A DNA stretch of 64,000 nucleotides. It comes from Methanoregula sp. Lineage in GTDB: Archaea; Halobacteriota; Methanomicrobia; Methanomicrobiales; Methanospirillaceae. The notes below the pieces were generated by a model. The model was given only the letters and a program-made list of their open reading frames with translations, made no database searches and was not told the origin of the DNA. Of the stretch, positions 1 to 9,049 are shown piece after piece. The position numbers and the translations under genes are program-made. The stretch spans positions 165,804-229,803 of the forward strand of contig JBAZQB010000006.1 in the NCBI GenBank assembly GCA_041645435.1. The letters run 5' to 3'. Within the stretch, counting starts at the first letter, position 1, and every line of letters starts with the position of its first letter.

Positions 1-103
1 GGGCGGCGACATCAAAGGAAACCCCGGCAAGAGCGGGACAGGACTTTTCACTGTCCCGGAACGTCTTTTTGATCCCGTCAAGGGAGAGAACCGGCTCCAT
101 CAT
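1..103 (-). CDS. ABC transporter ATP-binding protein, N-terminal fragment
   Basis: Only the first 34 or so codons lie in the window; the gene runs off the left edge. The visible start (MMEPVLSLDGIKKTF, then LAGVSFDV) matches the beginning of NitT/TauT/SsuB-type ATPases that energise import of sulfonates, nitrate or taurine-like solutes. Its ATG overlaps the TGA of the permease gene upstream (ATGA overlap), so it is the third gene of the importer operon. No Walker motif is visible yet, so the family call rests on context and this short N-terminus. Confidence 0.8.
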   Translation of the reverse strand, partial: MMEPVLSLDGIKKTFRDSEKSCPALAGVSFDVAA

Positions 104-885
104 TCCCTCCCCTGCCAGCCAAAGAGCCGTTCCTGTCCTGCCCGGAAGAGAATATCCGCTCCGAGGCCTATGATGCCGATGATGATCATACCGGCGCCAA
201 TCACCTGGAGCTGGCCGAGGTTATAGGCATACATGATCAGATAACCGAGGCCGGCAGTTGTCCCGGGCAGCATCTCGGCGGCAACCACGCACATCCAAGC
301 CACGCCGAACGAGACCCGGAGGCCGGTCCAGATCACGGGAAGTGCACCGGGAAGGATGACGGTGCGGAGCTTCTCAAAAGTGGTAGCATGGAACGTGTCC
401 GCTACTTCGATCCACCGCAGGCGGACCCCCTGGACCCCGTCAACGGTGTTGATCAGGATCGGGAAGAACGCACCCATGCCAATGATGAAGAGGATGGAAT
501 TAAAACCGATACCGAACCATGCGATGGCAAACGGCATCCAGGCGATCGGGGGGACCGGGCGGAGTATCTGGATGGTGGGGTTGAGATATTTCTGGACTTC
601 TTTTGACCAGCCGATGAGGAGGCCGAGCGGGATGGCAATGGCTGCTGCACAGAGGAATCCGGTGAGAACCTCCTTGAGGCTTTGGATCGTGTTCTGGATC
701 AGGGACTCGCCGCCAAGAACCGGTGCAGCCGGCTGGAGCAGCACGGACAAAATTTCACCGAGCCGCGGGAGGATGTAGTTGTTCTGTATCAGGAGGGCAA
801 TGCCTTCCCAGACTATCAGGAGGATGACGATGAGTGCCAGTCCTTTGCCGTATTCACGGATACTCTGCTTCGAAATCAGTACCAT
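100..885 (-). CDS. ABC transporter permease, SsuC/TauC type
   Basis: A 261-residue inner-membrane permease with about six hydrophobic segments, the usual size for the BPD_transp_1 permeases of NitT/TauT importers. The EAA-loop region that docks the ATPase is visible around residues 160-185 (ADTFHATTFEKLRTVILPGALP, with the conserved Gly-Ala-Leu-Pro). A GGTGA ribosome-binding site lies 6 nt before the ATG, which supports this start although it overlaps the end of the binding-protein gene by 32 bp. It probably forms a homodimeric channel with the ATPase at 1-103 and the binding protein at 854-2074. The substrate cannot be read from sequence. Confidence 0.9.
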   Translation of the reverse strand: MVLISKQSIREYGKGLALIVILLIVWEGIALLIQNNYILPRLGEILSVLLQPAAPVLGGESLIQNTIQSLKEVLTGFLCAAAIAIPLGLLIGWSKEVQKYLNPTIQILRPVPPIAWMPFAIAWFGIGFNSILFIIGMGAFFPILINTVDGVQGVRLRWIEVADTFHATTFEKLRTVILPGALPVIWTGLRVSFGVAWMCVVAAEMLPGTTAGLGYLIMYAYNLGQLQVIGAGMIIIGIIGLGADILFRAGQERLFGWQGRE

Positions 886-2074
886 AGAATTTCACCGAAA
901 TATTCTCATATGCAAACGCTTCGCGTACCATGTCTTCCTGGATCGAGCTCTGGACTGTGGCAATAACCACGGGTCTGCCGGCAGCAGAGCGGCCTTTCAC
1001 CCACGTGACAAAGCCCGTCCAGTTATTGCAGGGTGCCCCGTTGCCGACAACCAGCCCGGAACCCCCGGTATTGATAGACTGGATGATGGATGATGGGTTT
1101 CCGAGGCCGATCTGCTGTTCTGCCGGGACAGATCCCACAAAGGCACCATCAAGGGCCTTCTGGCCGATAGTGGTCATGATACCCCCACCGGACTGGCCGG
1201 GGATGAGGTTGACATGGGCAAACGTTTTCCCCTGCACAAACAGCGTGCAGGAGACCGGGCGGGAGGCTTCCGGATCATCGGGGACAAGGCAGAAGCCGTA
1301 CCGGTCGCAGAAATACGCAGAATCCTTGACCATGACATAGAGGGGGGCATAATTATCGGTTGAAGGGATATAGCCGAGCCTGAGATTCGGCACGTCCATG
1401 TCCGCTACGGGTACAGATGAATTCGTCAGGTACTGCGCCCCCTGGCGTGCAACGGCAGCGTTCATCATCGACAAGGGGTTGTACGTGCTGTTCGGTGTCT
1501 TACCGATAATGCTCTGTACAATACCGGATTCGGGGGGGTCTGCACTCGCCGTGAAGACAATGTTGGCAAAGGCGTGCTTCTCGACATCGAGCGGCTGAAG
1601 CGACCCCACGGGTGTCAGGATCGGGTTCTTTCCATAGACCCAGGCCGCGGTGATATTCTCTGCCAGTGCCGGGTCCTCCCGGGTACGGTTTATCGCTGCC
1701 GTGGTGAGGGCGGAGAAGAGGGCAGAGGTATTCGGATTGTTTTTGATGAAATCGTTCCGCAGTACCATTACATTGATAGCTTCGTTATTCCATTTTCCCG
1801 GGGGAGGGAGATCGGATGGGACCGCGATACATTTTCCGATGCCGGAGAGCTCTGCATTCGAGACCACCGGCTCCCAGATCAGGAATGCATCGATCTGGCC
1901 GGTATTGAGCAGCTGGCCCATTGAGCCGGTGGATGCATATAACAGATACACGGACGGGCGATCATCGATGGGTTGGACAAGCCCGGGCACAGTACTGTAA
2001 TAGAGCAGAAAGATCAGAGATACCAGAATACATCCCATGATGATGAGCCACTGGAACGGCGTGAGTCGCTGCAT
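854..2074 (-). CDS. Membrane-anchored NMT1/SsuA-like substrate-binding protein, apparently circularly permuted
   Basis: A 406-residue extracytoplasmic binding protein for the importer encoded just downstream. The start at 2074 gives a hydrophobic anchor (FQWLIIMGCILVSLIFLLYY) without a lipobox; the open frame continues upstream but overlaps the divergent peptidase gene and looks non-coding there. The domain order is odd. Residues about 40-200 resemble the second half of ordinary family members (GQIDAFLIWEPVVSNAEL, then GIGK). Residues about 230-406 resemble the first half (LRLGYIPSTDNYAPLY, DGAFVGSVPAEQQIGLGNPS, VIATVQSSIQEDM) and end where the normal protein would continue into the first part. 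A TATA-like ATATATAT lies near 2109-2117. Ligand unknown. Confidence 0.85.
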   Translation of the reverse strand: MQRLTPFQWLIIMGCILVSLIFLLYYSTVPGLVQPIDDRPSVYLLYASTGSMGQLLNTGQIDAFLIWEPVVSNAELSGIGKCIAVPSDLPPPGKWNNEAINVMVLRNDFIKNNPNTSALFSALTTAAINRTREDPALAENITAAWVYGKNPILTPVGSLQPLDVEKHAFANIVFTASADPPESGIVQSIIGKTPNSTYNPLSMMNAAVARQGAQYLTNSSVPVADMDVPNLRLGYIPSTDNYAPLYVMVKDSAYFCDRYGFCLVPDDPEASRPVSCTLFVQGKTFAHVNLIPGQSGGGIMTTIGQKALDGAFVGSVPAEQQIGLGNPSSIIQSINTGGSGLVVGNGAPCNNWTGFVTWVKGRSAAGRPVVIATVQSSIQEDMVREAFAYENISVKFYGTDFEAEYP

Positions 2075-2224
2075 GAATGGATCGCTATCGGATGTGTACG
2101 AGCTCCGGATATATATGCTGACGGTTTTTTTATCGCACCGCAGGGAGAGGTGGACCTTATATTCAGCCGCCCCCTGCGCCATTTCATTATTCTTATTAGC
2201 TTTCCACCCCCAATTTTTACCAGC

Positions 2225-3409
2225 ATGAAAGTCCCGCTCACCGAACTTAAAGACCGGTTGAAACGTTTCCAGGACCGGATGGATCACACCCGTCCCGGCT
2301 GGGAACTGGCAGCCATTGTCGGCAAGATCCCCCTTTACTATTTCACGGGCACGATGCAGGACGGACTCCTTGTCATCCCGCACGATGGCGATGCCGTTTT
2401 CTGGGTCCGGCAGAGTTTCGAGCGGGCAAAGATCGAGTCGCTCTTTCCCCACATACGGGAGATGAAGAGCTACCGGGACGTGGCAGCGGGTATGGGAAAT
2501 CTCCCCTCCACCGTGTATCTCGAAACGGATCTGATGCCCATTGCCCAGCTCCAGCGGCTCCAGAAGTACCTGCCGTTTACGGATGTGCAGTCCGTCGATG
2601 AACAGGTAGCAGCGGTCAGGGCAGTGAAGAGCCGGTATGAACTCACCTTGATGGAACACGCCGGGAAAATTCACCGCCATGTGCTTGAAGACTGCATTCC
2701 CGGGATGCTCGCGGAAGGGATCGACGAGGTCGGGCTCACCTGCGATCTCTACACCCTTATGGTGAAGGAAGGCCACCAGGGTATCATCCGGTTCGGGATG
2801 TTCAACGAGATGCTGCTCGGCCAGATCGGGTTTGGCACGAGCTCCATTTCCCCTACCTGCGTCAATACGCCCGGCGGCATCTTCGGCATGCACCCGTCCG
2901 TCCCGCTGATGGGTTGCCGGGAACGGAAACTGAAGAAGGGCGAGCTGGTTGTTATCGATATCGGGTGCGGGTACAAGGGATACCAGACCGACAAGACCAT
3001 GACCTACATGTTCGGCAAACCGATCCCTGACGAGGCGATACGGGAGCATGAGCGATGCGTAGAAATTCAGGATCAGCTTGCAGCGCTCCTCAAACCGGGC
3101 GCCATCCCGTCAGAGATCTATGCAACCGTCATGGAGGGACTTGAACCGGAATTCCTGAACAACTTTATGGGATTCGGGAAGCACAAGGTCAAGTTCCTCG
3201 GCCACGGTATCGGGCTCTGGATCGATGAGATGCCGGTCATTGCGCAGGGATTCGATGAGCCTTTGCAGGAAGGCATGGTCTTTGCCCTCGAACCCAAGAA
3301 AGGCATCCCGAAAGTCGGGCTTGTGGGGATCGAGAACACGTTTATCGTGACACCGCAGGGTGGCCGGTCGATCACGGGCAAGAGCAAGGGGCTTGTCGAG
3401 GTATACTGA
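2225..3409 (+). CDS. M24 family metallopeptidase (Xaa-Pro dipeptidase-like)
   Basis: A 394-residue cytosolic peptidase of the Xaa-Pro aminopeptidase/prolidase family, expected to cleave proline-containing peptides with a dinuclear metal centre. Residues 1-130 form the creatinase-like N-terminal domain and the rest the pita-bread fold. The five metal ligands are visible: Asp in VVIDIGCGYKG, Asp in YQTDKT, His in FLGHGIGL, Glu in FALEPKKG and Glu in VGIENTF. The frame stays open upstream, but the ATG at 2225 is the first that does not overlap the divergent transporter gene. No Shine-Dalgarno sequence precedes it, so the message may have a very short leader. The exact substrate is not deducible. 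Confidence 0.88.
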   Translation: MKVPLTELKDRLKRFQDRMDHTRPGWELAAIVGKIPLYYFTGTMQDGLLVIPHDGDAVFWVRQSFERAKIESLFPHIREMKSYRDVAAGMGNLPSTVYLETDLMPIAQLQRLQKYLPFTDVQSVDEQVAAVRAVKSRYELTLMEHAGKIHRHVLEDCIPGMLAEGIDEVGLTCDLYTLMVKEGHQGIIRFGMFNEMLLGQIGFGTSSISPTCVNTPGGIFGMHPSVPLMGCRERKLKKGELVVIDIGCGYKGYQTDKTMTYMFGKPIPDEAIREHERCVEIQDQLAALLKPGAIPSEIYATVMEGLEPEFLNNFMGFGKHKVKFLGHGIGLWIDEMPVIAQGFDEPLQEGMVFALEPKKGIPKVGLVGIENTFIVTPQGGRSITGKSKGLVEVY

Positions 3410-3481
3410 CGGTCACTTGCGTATCCAATGCAATTGGCTGTGCTGAGAGGGAGAGGATAGCTTTCTTCAGTAACTGTCCGC

Positions 3482-3724
3482 TCACTTTTTTGCCAGTTTT
3501 TTCAGGGCCTCTTCAGGCAGCATCCTGGCAATGCTCATCTTTGTCGGACAGCGCCCGAGTTTGATTCCCTGTTTCTTTGCCTCTTCCTTGAGCTCTTTTG
3601 TGTCAAGGTCTTTGATTAAAGCACTCAGCTCTTTCTGTTCCAAAGGGATCAATGAGTGATAGAAACCGGGGACGATAAGGTTTTTCTCTCGCCATGGAAA
3701 ACCCGTTCGCACTTTTCGATCCAT
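3482..3724 (-). CDS. Small Lys-rich protein, possible SAP/HeH-like motif
   Basis: An 80-residue basic protein that I do not recognise as a named family. The C-terminal half (LDTKELKEEAKKQGIKLG, then a Met/Ile-rich helix ending in LKKLAKK) has the helix-extended loop-helix look of SAP or HeH nucleic-acid-binding motifs. That resemblance is inference only. It stands alone between the peptidase and the exporter operon, with codon use like its neighbours. Confidence 0.6.
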   Translation of the reverse strand: MDRKVRTGFPWREKNLIVPGFYHSLIPLEQKELSALIKDLDTKELKEEAKKQGIKLGRCPTKMSIARMLPEEALKKLAKK

Positions 3725-3839
3725 TACCCTGTGCTGAAAACGTTCACCTGAAAGGTCAGTTCTGTTAAAAAAGGGAGATTATATGATTATTATCACGGAC
3801 AATCGCTAGTCTTCTCTGTATCGGTATACTACGAAGTCA

Positions 3840-6155
3840 TCATACATTTTCATCCGGAATACCGTGTCCCTTCCTTGCTTTGAGCCATTCGTCGAGACTG
3901 CCCACCAGGGAGAGCACCGCAGGCATGATGAAGATCGCGCCGATCAGTGAGAACCCGACGGCAATCAGGGTCGAGATGCCGAAGTTGCTGATGATGGGGA
4001 ATGTTGCAAGGCAGAGTGCCGAGAACCCGAAGAATGTTGCAAGACCCGAGACCGTGATGGCGGTACCGATCTTATTGACACTCTCCTGGATGGCGGCAAT
4101 GGGATCATGCAGTCGCTCCATCTCTTCAGTATAGCGCTCCATGACAAGGATCGTGTATTCTGCGGCAACGCCGATCGTCATCGATCCCAGTGTTGCTGTG
4201 AGCGGATTATACGTGAGGCCGATGGCATACATCATGACCGCATTCCAGCCCACGACGAAGATGATCGGGATGATCGGGGAGACTGCGTGGAGATGCCGGT
4301 AGACGAGGATCAGGAAGACAAAGACAAAGATGAACCCGAGAATGGTCATAGTATCTTTTGATTCCGACATAGCTCCCAGCAGACTGGTCATCAGCTCGAA
4401 GTTCCCGGCCGGTTCTATCGAGATCCCAACGGGAGGTTCGAGGAATTCGATATCATTGATAACCTGCTCTTTTAAGCTGTTCTGCTGGCTCATCGAAATG
4501 TCGCCGGTGCTGAACCGTATGATCCCGCACATCGGGTCACTGAGGTACGATTTTCTCGAATCCTCCGGTATTTTTTCCAGCACGGTATCGAGCTGGGCCT
4601 GGGTCTCCGGTATCACGCCGCCATTATACTGGAGGATATACGTGACAATGCTTGTCGCCCCGGTCATTTCCGTATGGTGCGACAGTTCGTAGTCCTGGAA
4701 CTTCTTGATCCATATCACCGTATCGAGATCCGTTACGCTCGATCCCTGGACAAGCAGGTCTGCGGTGCTGGTTGCCCCGATGACACGGGTGACTTTGTCG
4801 ATGTTGATCTTGGCCGGCATATCCGAAGGAACAAACGCGTTCTCGTCGGAATCGACAGGGATGGTCGCGTCGATCTGGAACCCGATAAGCGCAATAAGAC
4901 CGGCCACAAGAAGGATTGGAATCGGGTTCTTCGCAATCTTAACCGAGGTGTCCGTCAGGAACTGGCCATAAGAAAAGGAACTCTTCTTCTTGTTCCTCGC
5001 GCTGTTTTTTTTGTTATCGATGATCGTATCGCACGCATCCGTTCCCACGGCATAACACTGTCCGGTCTGCTGCTTGGGCTGGTAATTCACCAGGAGAGCG
5101 ATGGTGGGCATGCCGATACACGACACCCAGAAACAGGTGTTTATACCGATGATGGAAACGACACCGAACGAGCGGATCATCGGGACGGTCGAAACATACA
5201 TGGCCAGAAATCCCATGGATGTTGCCAGCATCGCGTACATGACCGCAGGGCCGGTGCGGGTTACCGTGACAAAGACCGCATCATTGAGGGATCCTTTCCT
5301 CGCCTCCTCATCGAACCGGGCGTGGAACTGGATCGCATAATCGATCCCAAGACCGATAAGCACCGGGAAGGCCCCGATAACTGCCATGTTCAGGTTGATG
5401 CCAAAAACACCCATCAGGCCAAGTGATGTCACAAGGCCAATCGCTACAAGAAGGACCGGCATGAACCGGTGGCGGACGTAGGAAAATAAGATCCCCATCG
5501 TGATGATCATCAGGACGAGGGCACCCCCGATAAGAACGCCCATGTTACTCGTGAGCCCCGCACTCATCTGCTGCTGAAATGCCGGGGAGCCGGAAATTTC
5601 GACTCTTACTCCCGGGGGTGCTGAGGACGAGTCCACGACTGATCCCACATTGTTCAGTACGGACTTCTGGACCTTCTCAGACAATCCCGGCGTGAGCTTG
5701 AGCTGGACGAGGGTCAGCACGTTGGAAGGATAGAGCAGGGTGCGGGTGCTCCCGGGAAGAGAATTGACAATGCGCTCCGTGTCAGCCCGTGACGAGGGTA
5801 GTGTTCCCCCGTTGTACGCTCTTAAGACATCGGTGATACTCTGTACGCTCTTGACATTCTGCTGCTGCCGCAGATCTGTTTCAAGATTATCGACATAGGA
5901 AAGGACTTCTGCGCTCAGCGGGTCACCGGCCTCGATAATGAGGATAATGGTATCCGATTTGTAGTCCTCGTTATATTTTTCCTGGAGGGCTCCGGCAGGG
6001 GTATCCCTGTCAACGTATGTTTCCCACCCTGTCTGCATGGTGAGCATGGTCATGCCGTAGAGGCCGATGCAGAAGAGGGCAAGAACAAGGGCAGCAACCA
6101 GTTTTGGCCGTTTGATAATGGTATTTGCTATGCCCTCAAAGATCTGTTGAATCAT
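3840..6155 (-). CDS. HAE3/MMPL-type RND transporter
   Basis: A 771-residue RND-superfamily membrane protein of the hydrophobe/amphiphile efflux-3 group. It has the duplicated layout: TM1 at about 16-36, an external loop to about 200, five TMs to about 360, then a second TM, loop (about 435-600) and five more TMs. The conserved sequence GLGIDYAIQFHARFDEE follows the fourth TM of the first half, and the matching GVAAEYTILVMERYTEEMER occurs in the second half. It is the last gene of an operon after two COG1361 surface proteins (gaps of 10 and 7 nt), a pairing common in methanogens. The likely role is proton-driven export of lipids or hydrophobic compounds to the envelope; substrate unknown. Confidence 0.9.
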   Translation of the reverse strand: MIQQIFEGIANTIIKRPKLVAALVLALFCIGLYGMTMLTMQTGWETYVDRDTPAGALQEKYNEDYKSDTIILIIEAGDPLSAEVLSYVDNLETDLRQQQNVKSVQSITDVLRAYNGGTLPSSRADTERIVNSLPGSTRTLLYPSNVLTLVQLKLTPGLSEKVQKSVLNNVGSVVDSSSAPPGVRVEISGSPAFQQQMSAGLTSNMGVLIGGALVLMIITMGILFSYVRHRFMPVLLVAIGLVTSLGLMGVFGINLNMAVIGAFPVLIGLGIDYAIQFHARFDEEARKGSLNDAVFVTVTRTGPAVMYAMLATSMGFLAMYVSTVPMIRSFGVVSIIGINTCFWVSCIGMPTIALLVNYQPKQQTGQCYAVGTDACDTIIDNKKNSARNKKKSSFSYGQFLTDTSVKIAKNPIPILLVAGLIALIGFQIDATIPVDSDENAFVPSDMPAKINIDKVTRVIGATSTADLLVQGSSVTDLDTVIWIKKFQDYELSHHTEMTGATSIVTYILQYNGGVIPETQAQLDTVLEKIPEDSRKSYLSDPMCGIIRFSTGDISMSQQNSLKEQVINDIEFLEPPVGISIEPAGNFELMTSLLGAMSESKDTMTILGFIFVFVFLILVYRHLHAVSPIIPIIFVVGWNAVMMYAIGLTYNPLTATLGSMTIGVAAEYTILVMERYTEEMERLHDPIAAIQESVNKIGTAITVSGLATFFGFSALCLATFPIISNFGISTLIAVGFSLIGAIFIMPAVLSLVGSLDEWLKARKGHGIPDENV

Positions 6156-6162
6156 GAAATCC

Positions 6163-7494
6163 TCACCGGTTCTCCTTTTTCATCCGGTAGACATGCAGTG
6201 CGATGCAGATCATAATTCCCGCAATCACCATTCCTGCAATGGGGAATAATCCTCCCGGTATCCCGGAAGTGCCGGAAGTTATTGGTGTTACTTCAATATG
6301 TACCGGCAGGGTATCTGATTCCTGGCTGTTGCCAAAGGTATCGCGGTAACGGATTTTGCTGTCAAAGGTATACACCATAGGATCAGCGGATTCATCTGCC
6401 TGTATCTCGTACGTGGCGCTTGCAGTCCTGCCGGGTTCCAGATCCCCAAGGAACGCAGTATTATCAGTAATGGTTACGGGGTTGTGAGCAGTGATCCGCG
6501 CCTCTGCATTATAGGCTGTTACCACACCGTCATTCCGGTACTCGACCTCAATTGTCCGGCTCGAGCCGCGTGGCACTTCAGGTACGGTGGATATTACTGT
6601 AAATGCAGTTTTGGTATTAACGGTAACTCCCACGGTTTCTGAAGGGGAGGTCACGATCGTTCCTTCCCGGTTCGTGTAAGAGACGGCAATATCGATGGGG
6701 TATGCCTGGTTCGTTGCATCTCCTGAGACGGATACTTTGTACCGGCATTCCACAATGCCCCCGCTGGGAAAGCTTCCAATAAACAGGGTACTCTCTGTTG
6801 GAATTACCGGGCTCTTGCCGTTACGGAGCAGCTTTACTGCTGCCATCTCGCCGTTTTCCGGGCCGGTGTTCCTGATCTTCAGGTGAATATAACCCTGCGA
6901 CCCCGCAATCAGCCCTTCCGGCACTGCTTCGATAACCTCGATTTTCACCTGAGGTTTGATCCGTATAGTGACAGGAAGGATATCTTCAGCATCATGATAG
7001 GTAAACTCGAAAACCTCTGCTGCTTCCTGCTCGATTACCCGTGTGTACTTGTACCGGATGGACAGGGGCAGGGAGTATTCTCCGGCCGTTGCATTTGCAG
7101 AGATTTTTGCTTTGAACCGGACGGTCACCGTATTGCCGTTACCGGAAATGTCGCCAGTCATCTGCGGATCGGTCTTGACTATCACCGCATCACTGGTTGA
7201 TACGAGCCCAATGGTTACGAATTTTGCCGTGTTCGGCAGATCCTCTGCATCTATCGTTCCCCTGTCCAGCTGTTTTACGGTATTGAGGCCGGAGTTTTTC
7301 ACCAGGATGGTGATGGTTGCATCCTCGCCCGGTGCGAACTCATTAACCCCGGTAACCGCAGCAGAAAATGATGGAGCGCCCCCAAGGTACTTTGTTGCCG
7401 CTGAGACCGGTGCCACCATAAGGGCACTGCACATGAGCAGGGTCAGTACTATGAACGCGGTTCCGGCAGAGCCGGAAAAACCCTCGTAAGTCAT
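6163..7494 (-). CDS. COG1361 S-layer/CARDB-like surface protein
   Basis: A 443-residue exported protein with a signal peptide (hydrophobic about residues 12-30, ending VSAAT), several Ig-like beta-sandwich repeats of the COG1361/CARDB type, and one C-terminal TM (GMVIAGIMICIALHVY) followed by a basic tail. The recurring pattern PGEDATITILVKNSG / GSQGYIHLKIRNTG / RGSSRTIEVEYRNDG marks successive domains. It is a paralogue of the protein upstream (7505-8875) and lies 7 nt before the HAE3 exporter, so it probably works outside the membrane with that pump as a partner or adaptor. The exact function is not established. Confidence 0.85.
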   Translation of the reverse strand: MTYEGFSGSAGTAFIVLTLLMCSALMVAPVSAATKYLGGAPSFSAAVTGVNEFAPGEDATITILVKNSGLNTVKQLDRGTIDAEDLPNTAKFVTIGLVSTSDAVIVKTDPQMTGDISGNGNTVTVRFKAKISANATAGEYSLPLSIRYKYTRVIEQEAAEVFEFTYHDAEDILPVTIRIKPQVKIEVIEAVPEGLIAGSQGYIHLKIRNTGPENGEMAAVKLLRNGKSPVIPTESTLFIGSFPSGGIVECRYKVSVSGDATNQAYPIDIAVSYTNREGTIVTSPSETVGVTVNTKTAFTVISTVPEVPRGSSRTIEVEYRNDGVVTAYNAEARITAHNPVTITDNTAFLGDLEPGRTASATYEIQADESADPMVYTFDSKIRYRDTFGNSQESDTLPVHIEVTPITSGTSGIPGGLFPIAGMVIAGIMICIALHVYRMKKENR

Positions 7495-7504
7495 TTTAAA
7501 CCTC

Positions 7505-8875
7505 TCACCGGGATTTGTTCCTGCGGTAGATGACGTAGCCGATTCCCAGTATCACAAGGGCAATCACTGCAAGTGCAAGCGGGTTTTTTAATAACCCGTC
7601 AACAAAATCCGTACCCTTGTCCACGTTCAGACCCAGTTTTATCGGATCAGATGTTTTCTGGTTATCAAACGCATCACGGTACCGGATTTCTGAATCAATC
7701 CCGTATTGTTTCTGTGTTGCTGTCCCGGCTACGGTTATGAGAAACGATGCCTCTTTGCTCTCACCGGGTGCGATGTCCCCGAGGTAGGCAGTATCATCAT
7801 TGCTGGTGAACGGATCGACCATGCTCACGCGGGCCTGTGCCTGATGTGCAATTGCGCCACCGGTGTTCTTGTAGGTGACCGTGATCACTTTCTTCTGGCC
7901 GGGGGTTAAGGTTTCAGGGTCTGAAACGATGACAAATTCGGTTTTCCTGCCAACCGGCACACCGATTGTTTCGATATCCGATGAGATTGTATCACCCTCT
8001 CTGTTCTCGTATTTTACGCACACATCGAGCGGGTAGTTCTGGGCCTCTGCACTGTCTGCTACCGATGCTTTGAAGACTGCGGTTGCTATTCCCCCGGAAG
8101 GAAAGTCACCGATATAGGCGCTACCTTCGGTGGGGACTACCGGACTCCCGTCATTCCGTGCGATAATAATGATTGCTTTCTTTGCATCTTCCTGGCCGAT
8201 ATTTTTCACATCGAGGCGTATCGATCCTTCGGTACCGGCGTTCAGGAGCTGGATATCTGCAGAAACTATACGAATCCGGACATCCGGTTTTATCGTAATG
8301 GGGATCTGAAATGTTTCTTCCTTGGTCTTATACGAATACTCGATAGTATCAGTACCGTATTGTTCTGCAGTGTACAGATACGTATAATTCAGTTTTACCG
8401 GAAGTTCGTAGGTTCCCGAAGGCGTATCCGAAGGAATCCTGACCGTGAATTTGCTGGTTGCCGTTCCGCTGGCTTTCAGGTCCCCGAGCATCTGGGGATC
8501 TGACTTGATAATAAGCGGTGAATTCCCGGCTTCAAGTGTAACCGTGAGGAATTTTGCCGTATTTGGAAGATCATCCCGGTCAATGGTACCGGTTTTTTGG
8601 AATTTAAACTGGTTCAATCCAGTGTTTTCGATTACTACGGCAACCAGGACTTCTTTGCCGGGTGAAAATTCATTGGTTCCCGAAAGGGATGCGGAAAGTT
8701 CCGGGCTTCCTGCCATATACTGGTTTCCTGCACTGGCGGGAGCAGTTGCAATAAACAATGCTGCAATACCGATGATAATTATCGACCAGAGCAGGTTGTT
8801 GCCCCGCTCCTGTTTGAGCGGGTAATTACTAGTGCCGGTGTTTTCCTTCTGTGTTCTCTTGTTATTGATGTTCAT
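7505..8875 (-). CDS. COG1361 S-layer/CARDB-like surface protein, first gene of exporter operon
   Basis: A 456-residue exported protein built like its downstream paralogue: signal peptide (LLWSIIIIGIAALFIATAPASA region), three or more CARDB-like beta domains (PGKEVLVAVVIENTG, TEGSIRLDVKNIGQED, PGQKKVITVTYKNTGG), and a C-terminal TM ending YVIYRRNKSR. It begins the operon 7505-6163-3840 with the HAE3 pump. Its upstream region carries the 29-bp element shared with the 10631 gene, placing it under probable common control with that channel-like protein. The start used is the first ATG of the frame; an internal start would shorten a charged N-terminal tail only. Confidence 0.85.
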   Translation of the reverse strand: MNINNKRTQKENTGTSNYPLKQERGNNLLWSIIIIGIAALFIATAPASAGNQYMAGSPELSASLSGTNEFSPGKEVLVAVVIENTGLNQFKFQKTGTIDRDDLPNTAKFLTVTLEAGNSPLIIKSDPQMLGDLKASGTATSKFTVRIPSDTPSGTYELPVKLNYTYLYTAEQYGTDTIEYSYKTKEETFQIPITIKPDVRIRIVSADIQLLNAGTEGSIRLDVKNIGQEDAKKAIIIIARNDGSPVVPTEGSAYIGDFPSGGIATAVFKASVADSAEAQNYPLDVCVKYENREGDTISSDIETIGVPVGRKTEFVIVSDPETLTPGQKKVITVTYKNTGGAIAHQAQARVSMVDPFTSNDDTAYLGDIAPGESKEASFLITVAGTATQKQYGIDSEIRYRDAFDNQKTSDPIKLGLNVDKGTDFVDGLLKNPLALAVIALVILGIGYVIYRRNKSR

Positions 8876-8941
8876 GGCTGTTTCACGTATCCCTGAATTG
8901 TTGCTATCAAGGTTTAAACCAATAGTATTAAAACATTTGTC

Positions 8942-8970
8942 TTATTGACTATACATATTGGTTATTGATA
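8942..8970 (-). promoter_or_regulatory. Shared 29-bp promoter element, copy 1
   Basis: On the minus strand, reading towards the exporter operon, this 29-mer matches 25 of 29 bases of the element at 10497-10525. Both carry the 14-base core TGTATAGTCAATAA. It lies 67 bp before the ATG at 8875 and upstream of AT-rich TATA candidates (TTTTAATAC and GGTTTAAACC). TCAATAA occurs twice, 20 bp apart, as expected for a protein binding one face of the helix. Position upstream of the TATA box fits an activator site; the protein is unknown, but the neighbouring PAS-HTH regulator is the obvious candidate. Confidence 0.65.
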
Positions 8971-9049
8971 AAAATGAATCTCCTGAGTAATGCAAAACAA
9001 CCTGGCGTTGGATAACGAAAAAAAGGTGATTACTGAAAAACAAGAAACG

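Noticed and set aside
2075..3049. Upstream extension of the binding-protein frame across the peptidase gene
   Set aside because: It lies antisense to the well-supported M24 peptidase, lacks a family match, and the ATG at 2074 gives a proper membrane anchor.
4674..5426. 250-codon plus-strand frame inside the HAE3 exporter gene
   Set aside because: It is the complement of a conserved membrane-protein gene; its composition is Arg/Asp/His-rich with no domain.
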